Part shown: positions 13,579 to 19,642 of the stretch, piece by piece
Numbering within the stretch: position 1 is the stretch's first letter
How the letters are laid out: every line of letters starts with the position of its first letter
Source of the DNA: CAKSQF01 sp964582375
GTDB taxonomy: Bacteria > Bacillota > Clostridia > Oscillospirales > CAG-272
Reading direction: 5' to 3'
Assembly: GCA_964582375.1 (NCBI GenBank)
Contig: CAZORL010000028.1
Location: forward strand, 1 to 19,642
Length of the DNA stretch: 19,642 nucleotides
Notes under the pieces: generated by a model
What the model was told of the DNA's origin: nothing
What the model saw: only the letters and a program-made list of their open reading frames with translations
The model's database searches: none
Made by a program: the position numbers and the translations under genes

Positions 13579-15219
13579 TCACTCATTGCCGTCGCCTTCG
13601 TGTTCAAGGACTGCGGCGTATCTGAGCAGCTGTTTTAATGAATGCACACCAAGCTTTGAATAGATGTTCTTGTTGTGATATCGCACTGTCGATTCCTGAA
13701 GACCGAGTATGCTTATGATGTCCTTGACCGTGTTGCCCTCGATGTATAGCCTCAGTACCTCGTTTTCCTTTTCGGTCAGCAGACCAAGCCCCTTTTTGAA
13801 ATTTTCGTAATCGTAGGGGTCGATCTCGTCCTTTCGCGAATAGGCAAGACGCTTTGTCTTTCGCTCTACCTCATCGTATCTGCTCTTCATCTCGGAGACA
13901 GCATCGAGTGCCTCGTTCTTCTCTCGAAGGAGTTGACTAAGCTCTTCCTCGTTTGCACGATCCTGCTCGGCAAGATAGGCAAAAAGATCGCTTATCTCGG
14001 CGGTTTTGACATCGTTTTGCTCATATTCCTTGCGGCGTATGCTGTCAAGTCCGTCTTTGATCGGTTCCAGATAACGCTTTGTGAAAAAGAGCGACAGCAC
14101 GACAGCACTCAGAGCAAATGCGGATATCAAAAGTACCACACGCACCGTGTCACGAGCCAGCATGCCGTTGTAGTCCTGCTTCGGGATCAAAACGCCGATC
14201 GATGACAGACAAGAACTCGGGCAGAGCTTTATGTCACGAGTTATGCCGACATATTCGTCGCCGTCACTCCTGTATTTCGTCATTGACTCGCCGAATGCGC
14301 TTTGCGTAAATGTTCCGCTCGGCTCAAGATAGTAGTTGTTCAAAACCCCTGCACTGAGCATCTGCTCTGAGTCGGTCATTCCGCCACTTCCTTTGGATAT
14401 GCAGAATATCGCTCGATCAAGCTCGGACGGTTGCGAAAACTTTTGTTTGAAGTAGCCCTCGCTTATCTCAAAACCGCAAATGCCGTAAAAATCGCCATCG
14501 TCCGAAAGAAGCGGTACTGTCATGAGCATTACATGCTGATCGGTACCGGGGAGATTTACGACATCGGTGACCATGTAACTCTGACACAAAGGTTGCACCG
14601 CACCGTCTTTCAACTCATCGTAGTTCGGAATAAGTTCGGTGTTGAACTCAAGCCGCCATTTTCGGTGCGGCATGCAGTCGTGATCTTTGCCGATCTGCGA
14701 GAGTCCGCGATAGAGAAGGACGTTTGTATCGGTGGGCTCCAGGCTGTTTCGCTGAAGATATATGCCGGATCGAGAGACGTCCGCATTCTCGACCGACGGA
14801 TTGACCTGCACATCAAGCATAATAAACGTGCCCGTGCAGTCAGCCTCCCATAATTTGTGCCGCAAGGGTTCGATAAGCTGCTCTTGAAGCTCTGTAATAT
14901 GAGCCTGCGAACCGTTAAGCTCGTCAAAGCTTGCACCACTCTCCGCCATGTATCCCTCGAGGATGTCGGTAGTCGCCTCGGACAGCTGTACACTCATCAC
15001 GGCAAGATTGTCGTAATATGTGTCGATCTGCCGCTCAAAAACCTTTAGTTGAAAGTTCAGCGTGTCAGACAGCCGTGCTTTTGTGCCCGTGAAACTGCCG
15101 ATCAGCATCATCCCGATAAGCAGAAGGGCACAAAGCAGTGCCGCAAGCACGCACATGTATATAAAAAGCTGTCGCTTGAGCGTTTGCTTTTTCTTTGCAA
15201 GTGTCGGTAGCCGCATCAT
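13579..15219 (-). CDS. Membrane-spanning LuxR-type regulator with extracellular sensor domain
   Basis: A 546-residue one-component receptor. Transmembrane helix 1 (about 18-42), a large extracytoplasmic region (about 43-358) with a Cache-like layout ending in YGICGFEISEGYF, transmembrane helix 2 (about 360-379), a short HAMP-like link (TKRYLEPIKDGLDSI), coiled coil (about 420-458) and a C-terminal LuxR/FixJ helix-turn-helix (478-535, LTEKENEVLRLYIEGNTVKD then STVRYHNKNIYSKLGV). No kinase or receiver domain is present, so it should bind DNA while in the membrane. It starts directly after the stop codon of the solute-binding protein gene (zero gap), with AAAGGG inside that gene's end. The tight coupling suggests the binding protein is its sensory partner. 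The ligand and target genes are unknown. Confidence 0.88.
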   Translation of the reverse strand: MMRLPTLAKKKQTLKRQLFIYMCVLAALLCALLLIGMMLIGSFTGTKARLSDTLNFQLKVFERQIDTYYDNLAVMSVQLSEATTDILEGYMAESGASFDELNGSQAHITELQEQLIEPLRHKLWEADCTGTFIMLDVQVNPSVENADVSRSGIYLQRNSLEPTDTNVLLYRGLSQIGKDHDCMPHRKWRLEFNTELIPNYDELKDGAVQPLCQSYMVTDVVNLPGTDQHVMLMTVPLLSDDGDFYGICGFEISEGYFKQKFSQPSELDRAIFCISKGSGGMTDSEQMLSAGVLNNYYLEPSGTFTQSAFGESMTKYRSDGDEYVGITRDIKLCPSSCLSSIGVLIPKQDYNGMLARDTVRVVLLISAFALSAVVLSLFFTKRYLEPIKDGLDSIRRKEYEQNDVKTAEISDLFAYLAEQDRANEEELSQLLREKNEALDAVSEMKSRYDEVERKTKRLAYSRKDEIDPYDYENFKKGLGLLTEKENEVLRLYIEGNTVKDIISILGLQESTVRYHNKNIYSKLGVHSLKQLLRYAAVLEHEGDGNE

Positions 15220-16596
15220 TTACTTTATCCCTTTGAAAAGCTCCCAAAGCTCCTCTGCCAAAACATCTGCACTCTCGCCGTTCTTGTATCGATCGGGCAT
15301 CGTCTTTTGCAGAGTGCGAATACTGCCGTAAAGCGAGTAGATCTTGTTGTAGTAGCCGACAAAGGACGGCTCTCTGACAGCGGTCGCGGTATCGTTGACC
15401 TTGACGATCGCACTGTACAGATTTTTGTAGGCGTCCGATTTGAATTCGTAGTCCTTGATCTTGTCAAAAGATGCCTTGTTGACAGGCATGTAACCGGTTT
15501 CAACGCAGAATTTGAGATTTCGCTCGGCATCGGTGAGCCAGCGCGCGAATACCGCCGCCGCCTCAGCCTTCTGATCGGTCGTTTTGTATGCACAAAGACC
15601 AACACCCGCCTGCGTCACAAGCAGATCACGACCGTCTGCGGTCGGAGGAGGCAGTACCTGAAGATTCATCTTCTCGGATGTGTTGTCGGGATATGTGATC
15701 GTATCATTATAATAAAGAACGGAAGCCGACGATCCAAGTCCTGCCATGACCTCACCCGTCATGACCTGCGTGTTCGAATACAGATCGGATACGATGATGT
15801 GACCCTTGGCAATCGCCTCGGCAAAGAGCATGTAGGAATCTTTGAGGTCGGTGTTGTCAAAATCATACCAACCGGCATCAGTGTAAATGTCCTTGCCGCC
15901 TTGCTCCATCATGTTAAGCTCAATGGCGCGAATGGGGTAGTCAAGTGCGCAGAATGGCTTGCCGCCCGAATACTCGTAGTATTTTTCTGCGGCAGAGAAA
16001 AATCCGCTCCATGTTGACAGACTGTCATATGTGACGCCCGTTGCGGCGGAAAAACGTTCAAACTGACCGCCGGCAATGAAGAGAAGATGTGTCGATTTCG
16101 ATATCGGGAAGACCGACAAATGCTCGCCCACCATTCCGTCCTCCAAAAACTCGGGGACATATTCTGACAGCTCATTATCGTCAAACACAGTCTTCCAGTC
16201 GAGCAGATTTTCTGCCCCCAGTTCCTCGGCGTTGTTGTTGTGACAGAAGAAAAGATCGGGCATGTCCATCGCACCTGCCTCGCCACTCTGTGCGGTAAGG
16301 AGCTTTTCGCCGATCTGTGCGGTCGATGACATGAGCGAGACATTGATGACTATCCCTTTTTCGCGTCCCAATGTGCTGTTGAACTCTTCGATCAGACGGT
16401 TCATCGGAGAGTCCGCCTGCTCGCCGTATACATGCCACATCGTGAGTGTTGTCGGGCTTTTCGGATCGAGCAGTGTCTTCTCCGAGCATCCGCCGAGACT
16501 GAGTGTAAGACACAGTACTGCGAGAAGTGCGACAAACGCACGCACGAATTTCTTCACGAATTTCTTGCTTTTATTTAGGTTTTGCGTTGATTTCAT
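15220..16596 (-). CDS. Extracellular solute-binding lipoprotein (family 1, sugar type)
   Basis: A 458-residue ligand-binding lipoprotein. It has a basic N-terminus, a hydrophobic leader and lipobox SLGGC (Cys37), then the family opening LTMWHVYGEQADSPMNRLIEEF, and a closing region (FARWLTDAERNLKFCVETGYMPVNK) typical of family 1 carbohydrate-binding proteins. ATG 16596 is chosen because GGAGG lies seven bases before it and it begins the signal peptide; the frame stays open upstream to 16656. ABC permease genes normally follow, but here the next gene is a transmembrane LuxR regulator with no gap, so a sensing role, or a permease encoded elsewhere, is inferred. The ligand is probably an oligosaccharide. 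Confidence 0.92.
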   Translation of the reverse strand: MKSTQNLNKSKKFVKKFVRAFVALLAVLCLTLSLGGCSEKTLLDPKSPTTLTMWHVYGEQADSPMNRLIEEFNSTLGREKGIVINVSLMSSTAQIGEKLLTAQSGEAGAMDMPDLFFCHNNNAEELGAENLLDWKTVFDDNELSEYVPEFLEDGMVGEHLSVFPISKSTHLLFIAGGQFERFSAATGVTYDSLSTWSGFFSAAEKYYEYSGGKPFCALDYPIRAIELNMMEQGGKDIYTDAGWYDFDNTDLKDSYMLFAEAIAKGHIIVSDLYSNTQVMTGEVMAGLGSSASVLYYNDTITYPDNTSEKMNLQVLPPPTADGRDLLVTQAGVGLCAYKTTDQKAEAAAVFARWLTDAERNLKFCVETGYMPVNKASFDKIKDYEFKSDAYKNLYSAIVKVNDTATAVREPSFVGYYNKIYSLYGSIRTLQKTMPDRYKNGESADVLAEELWELFKGIK

Positions 16597-16834
16597 GATT
16601 GACCTCCAAACGGTGTTTGTTGACTGATTGTTCGGATCTTTGTCCCCCTGTCGCAAAAAAAGATGAAAAATCTCGTTGCTGTCCCCTCAATTTTGGGGTT
16701 TTTGGGGGGGACAAATGCGGAAAAATCCGTATAATAGAGTTGTAGGGATCTTCAAGGGAAAGTGTCGGCACTTTCCCCGTCCTGCATCGACTTTTTTGCG
16801 AACCTTTGCCTTGTTCGCTTTTATATAAATAACA
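16597..16834 (-). promoter_or_regulatory. Long structured leader of the solute-binding protein operon
   Basis: About 238 bases lie between the predicted transcript start and the ATG, with no gene of their own. Hairpins seen: GCGAAC/GTTCGC (16798-16803 with 16813-16818) and a perfect 9-bp stem with a four-base loop (16756-16764 with 16769-16777). A C-rich segment in the RNA (16706-16715) can pair with 16639-16648 (10 bp, perfect), or part of it with 16680-16686 (7 bp, perfect), but not both. That layout suits an RNA switch or attenuator. No known riboswitch class was recognised. Confidence 0.5.
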
Positions 16835-16840
16835 ACATAT

Positions 16841-16869
16841 ATTATATCACATTTCATCGCCTTAGTCAA
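16841..16869 (-). promoter_or_regulatory. Promoter of the solute-binding protein/LuxR operon
   Basis: Minus strand: TTGACT (16869-16864), 17-bp spacer ending TGTGA, TATAAT (16846-16841). A near-consensus promoter, divergent from the dockerin gene. Confidence 0.78.
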
Positions 16870-16954
16870 GTGAAATCGCGGTCGAATAGCAAAAAAATCT
16901 TGGTTTTTTTTACAAGTTTTTTGCTGCGATGACAGCTCTCGGCAGATGTTTGCG

Positions 16955-16960
16955 TATTAT
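16955..16960 (+). promoter_or_regulatory. Possible -10 of the dockerin protein gene
   Basis: TATTAT preceded by TTTGCG, with no acceptable -35 at 16-18 bp (an ATGACA lies too far, at 20 bp). A GCTG-n6-CAGC dyad (16923-16936) sits just upstream and could bind an activator. The 16870-17043 stretch shows nothing else clear apart from the ribosome site GGAGGG at 17033-17038. Confidence 0.3.
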
Positions 16961-17043
16961 ATGTGAGCTATCCGCAGGTATGGGTGTAGTGCCTGAAAAA
17001 TAAAATTAGATAAATGACCATTTGAGTCAAACGGAGGGAAATT

Positions 17044-19308
17044 ATGAAAAAGAGAATCATCGGCCTTGTCATTGCCATGGCTATCCTTGTGGGCATTCTG
17101 CCGACGGTATTGCCGCCGCTCAAAGTAAGTGCCTTGACTGCGTCATCCGAAAAACACAGCGTGGACACATCGAAGCTTACAATGCCGACCGTTATTAAGT
17201 TTTATCGCAGTGACAACGGAAATGTCGAAAAAAAATATACCATCGGCAAAAACACGACTTTCACCTTCAAGACCAAAAATAAAGACGGCAAGGATGGAAG
17301 TGCCTCTTACAAAGACGGAGTTCTGACCCTTACCGATTACACGGGCGGAGCGATCTATGCAGATGGCGACATCGTAATAATGATCGATGGCGAGGATAAT
17401 GAGATATCCTCCTGCCCCAATGCAGGATATAAAGACTATCCCGGCTATCTTCTCTATTCGACGGGCAGTATCTATATAATGACCGATAAAAATGCCCCCG
17501 GTGATCTTACTCTTGAGTGCGGCAGTAACGATGTTAAGAACGGTCGTGATGCTCCGAACACAAAAAACGGTTTTAGTCATATAATGGCGGAAAATGAGAT
17601 CTTCATTTATGACACTCAGGTCATTTTCGAAAACAACTACACAAAAAATCCAACCGACAACTATGTCTGTACGGGTACTGTTGCCAACACGATGGCAAAG
17701 TCAACGAATATTGAAAACTCCTGGATATATTCGTATGGCGGATTTGCGAAAAGAAGTGAGTCTGATGTTAATATGTCGCTCGGCGATCTCTTCAATGTAA
17801 GAATTGTTGACAGCGTGGTTGAAAGTGACGCGGGGATTTTTATGTTCTCGGAGATAATCAACAGTACACTCAAGCTTGAGGGCGATATTTACGGATTCGG
17901 CACTATCAAAGACAGTACTGTCAATGCTCAGATGATCAGACATTATGCATGTGAAAACGTAGAAGAAAATAAAATGCAGATCGTGTACAAGTACTGCGTC
18001 AGCGAGAAAGGTAACGAAAAGCTCATTATCGATAACTCAATTGTCACGCTGAAAGGCGATCTGACACGAACTATCCAGTACGGAATCAAGGACGAGTATT
18101 TTCAATTTCTGCTCAAAGACGGAACGTGGGTACCGGTTGAATGCAACGAGGCGGGCATTATCATCAGAAACGACAGTACCGTGAGGATATCCAATGTCGA
18201 GAACGGCATAATCGCATCAGTTCGCGGCATCGATGTTATCGATTCAAAGCTCTATATTGATGTTGAAGGCAGTTACGGCATCGGCAACATGGGAACTTAT
18301 AAATACAATAATGTATTGAGCCATCATGATTACGGTCTGCATGTCACAGGAGAGTCGATCGTCGATGTTGTGACAAAAAGGGCTGCCGGAACGCCCAATC
18401 TGGCGTTTGGTTTCGTTAAGCAACTGGGCTATGAACCGAACAATACTATCGACCTTGCACCGAGCGCGACAAGGGGAAAGTACTATGTAAAATTCACAGG
18501 ATGCAGTTACGATGGGGATGTACCCTCTTCATGGGATATTCCGATGACTCTTGGCAAGTATACCCGCGTGGCAGAAAAGGGCGGTACATATTCAAACGGT
18601 GTGCTTAAAGCCTATAAAGAAAAAATGAATGACAAATATTCACAGGATATTTGGCAGAGCAAACCCGCCATGGAATGCAAGTATACGATCCTTCTTGAAA
18701 GCTTTCCGAATCTCACCGGAAGTGTATCGCTGACGGGAACGATCAGGGATAGATTTACCCGTCAAGTAAACGCCTGCATTGGGGACACTATAGGTGTCAA
18801 TACCGACAGTATAGTGCTTCTGTTTCCATACTCCGCCCTTCATTATAAGTGGCAGTACTACGACTCTGCCCGTGGTGTATGGGTAGATATATGGTTAGGG
18901 TCAGACATCGGCTATGCGACAGAATCAACATATGTACCAACGACAGACATACTCAACAAACTAATAAGAGTGGTCGTGACGGCGAACTCTCACGATGGCG
19001 AGGTCATATCGTCAACTGCTACCGTCAAGAGTAAAACGGGTACCAGACCGGGCACCGGCGGAACGACACTTTGGGGTGATGCCAACGGTGACGACAAGAT
19101 CGATTCCAAGGATATCATCCTTTTGAAGAAATACATAGCCAACCTCGATCCCGCAACAGGCAAGTCATCGGTAAGTGTCGAGGCAGGTGCGGATGCCAAC
19201 GGCGACGGCAAGATCGATTCAAAGGATATTATCCTTTTGAAGAAATATATAGCAAATCTCGACCCGAGCACAGGCAAGTCGTCGGTCACACTCGGACCGA
19301 GCAAGTAA
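17044..19308 (+). CDS. Secreted type I dockerin protein, catalytic domain not recognised
   Basis: A 754-residue secreted protein. It has a signal peptide (about 1-30), then a long region (about 40-480) rich in short beta-strands and Asp/Asn/Gly turns with repeated phrases such as GxIYIMTD, GDLTLECG and KDSTVN, which suggests a right-handed beta-helix. An Ig-like module follows (about 598-668, YKWQYY...IRVVVTANSHDG). The C-terminus is a type I dockerin with two calcium loops, DANGDDKIDSKD (679-690) and DANGDGKIDSKD (717-728), each followed by IILLKKYIANLDP. By family knowledge, dockerins bind cohesins on scaffold or surface proteins, so it is probably part of a cellulosome-like assembly. I see no glycosidase signature; a carbohydrate-binding or lyase-like beta-helix is possible. 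ATG follows GGAGGG by five bases. Confidence 0.85.
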   Translation: MKKRIIGLVIAMAILVGILPTVLPPLKVSALTASSEKHSVDTSKLTMPTVIKFYRSDNGNVEKKYTIGKNTTFTFKTKNKDGKDGSASYKDGVLTLTDYTGGAIYADGDIVIMIDGEDNEISSCPNAGYKDYPGYLLYSTGSIYIMTDKNAPGDLTLECGSNDVKNGRDAPNTKNGFSHIMAENEIFIYDTQVIFENNYTKNPTDNYVCTGTVANTMAKSTNIENSWIYSYGGFAKRSESDVNMSLGDLFNVRIVDSVVESDAGIFMFSEIINSTLKLEGDIYGFGTIKDSTVNAQMIRHYACENVEENKMQIVYKYCVSEKGNEKLIIDNSIVTLKGDLTRTIQYGIKDEYFQFLLKDGTWVPVECNEAGIIIRNDSTVRISNVENGIIASVRGIDVIDSKLYIDVEGSYGIGNMGTYKYNNVLSHHDYGLHVTGESIVDVVTKRAAGTPNLAFGFVKQLGYEPNNTIDLAPSATRGKYYVKFTGCSYDGDVPSSWDIPMTLGKYTRVAEKGGTYSNGVLKAYKEKMNDKYSQDIWQSKPAMECKYTILLESFPNLTGSVSLTGTIRDRFTRQVNACIGDTIGVNTDSIVLLFPYSALHYKWQYYDSARGVWVDIWLGSDIGYATESTYVPTTDILNKLIRVVVTANSHDGEVISSTATVKSKTGTRPGTGGTTLWGDANGDDKIDSKDIILLKKYIANLDPATGKSSVSVEAGADANGDGKIDSKDIILLKKYIANLDPSTGKSSVTLGPSK
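19078..19286 (+). repeat. Near-identical tandem dockerin half-repeats
   Basis: The 95-base segment 19078-19172 recurs at 19192-19286, 114 bases (38 codons) apart, with about 13 differences counted by eye, several at third codon positions. The two half-dockerins are nearly the same in protein, including the recognition-helix positions, suggesting a recent duplication or gene conversion, or selection for symmetric (dual-mode) cohesin binding. Confidence 0.85.
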
Positions 19309-19329
19309 GCACGACAAACGGAGGTCAAA

Positions 19330-19608
19330 ATGCGACGAGCGAACAAAGACAGCGGCTTTGCCTTGGGTCTTGTCATAAACATACTGCTGAACTTTGAGGG
19401 ACTAATCCCTGCGGCGATATTGCTCGCACTTCATTTTTGGCTCGGTATCAGCATATGGTGGTCTGTGGCTGCCGCTCTGCTTTGGCTGATCTACATTCTT
19501 CTTTGGATGCTCGTCATCAGGTGGGCAGGGAAATGTTCAAACACACCCGAGCGATTTCAGGAAAACAAAAACCCCTATTCGATCGGAAATAATAAAAACC
19601 AACAATAA
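19330..19608 (+). CDS. Small two-helix membrane protein
   Basis: I do not recognise this 92-residue protein. It has a short basic N-terminus (MRRANK), two hydrophobic segments (about 10-36 and 39-66, the second Trp-rich, with IWWSVAAALLWLIYILLWM), and a polar Asn/Lys/Gln-rich tail of about 26 residues. A strong GGAGG site lies upstream of the ATG. It follows the dockerin gene by 21 bases with no terminator, and another start with its own ribosome site follows 30 bases after its stop, so all three are likely cotranscribed. A chaperone, anchor or export role for the dockerin protein is speculation from position. Confidence 0.78.
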   Translation: MRRANKDSGFALGLVINILLNFEGLIPAAILLALHFWLGISIWWSVAAALLWLIYILLWMLVIRWAGKCSNTPERFQENKNPYSIGNNKNQQ

Positions 19609-19638
19609 AAGCACACAAATTCGAAAGGAGTCATAAAC

Positions 19639-19642
19639 ATGG
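19639..19642 (+). CDS. Start of a further gene, cut by the window edge
   Basis: An ATG at 19639 is preceded by GAAAGGAG (19623-19630), an almost ideal ribosome binding site at normal spacing. Only the start codon and one base are visible. It is most likely the third gene of the dockerin operon. Confidence 0.6.

Noticed and set aside
13397..13582. A 61-codon minus-strand frame between the LuxR gene and the M14 gene
   Set aside because: It overlaps the operon terminator and the M14 promoter, has no ribosome site and no recognisable sequence.
16798..16822. GCGAAC/GTTCGC hairpin followed by TTTT on the plus strand, with TATAAT at 16730-16735, suggesting a small plus-strand RNA
   Set aside because: No acceptable -35 accompanies the TATAAT, the stem is only 6 bp and the T run is short. 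The hairpin is better explained as part of the minus-strand leader.

Overview
The window looks like chromosome from an anaerobic, gut-type Clostridia (Ruminococcaceae/Oscillospiraceae-like). Supporting signs are a type I dockerin repeat pair, Thr/Pro-rich surface linkers, strong AGGAGG-type ribosome binding sites, Gram-positive TRTG-extended -10 promoters, several AraC regulators, and lipoproteins in place of periplasmic proteins. Base composition looks moderate (not computed). No phage, insertion sequence or CRISPR array was seen. Most genes sit in one- or two-gene transcription units with their own promoter and terminator, and most read on the minus strand.

Region 1 (1-3725): an unrecognised minus-strand pair (51-605 and a partial gene off the left edge, overlapping as ATGA). 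Then an AraC regulator with a downstream glycerophosphodiester phosphodiesterase, divergent from a GH4 alpha-galactosidase of the MelA type. The regulator/MelA pair recalls melR-melA but has no transporter in the window. A perfect 17-bp hairpin separates melA from the convergent next gene.

Region 2 (3736-9486): a secreted PIG-L-type deacetylase on a Thr/Pro stalk with a C-terminal membrane anchor, pyruvate kinase, and a second AraC regulator divergent from a lipoprotein. The lipoprotein resembles a polysaccharide deacetylase without its metal-binding residues, and its near-consensus promoter contains a perfect 7-4-7 inverted repeat.

Region 3 (9573-11230): tRNA-Gln(UUG) with consensus promoter and terminator, then a MATE-family exporter.

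Region 4 (11326-16869): a lipoprotein joining a Thr/Pro stalk, a VanX-like D-Ala-D-Ala dipeptidase domain whose zinc ligands appear lost, an SH3b domain and an M14 peptidase. Next is a two-gene operon in which a sugar-type solute-binding lipoprotein is followed with zero spacing by a membrane-spanning LuxR-type transcription factor, with no ABC permease. This operon has a leader of about 240 nt with two mutually exclusive pairings. It is the best candidate here for an uncharacterised system: a binding protein used as the input of a one-component transmembrane regulator.

Region 5 (16870-19642): divergent from that operon, a 754-residue secreted dockerin protein with no recognised catalytic domain, a two-helix membrane protein, and the first bases of a further gene, apparently one operon. 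Much of the window therefore encodes cell-surface functions: glycan and peptidoglycan processing, surface attachment and nutrient sensing. All function calls are from reading sequence motifs; no database search was run.
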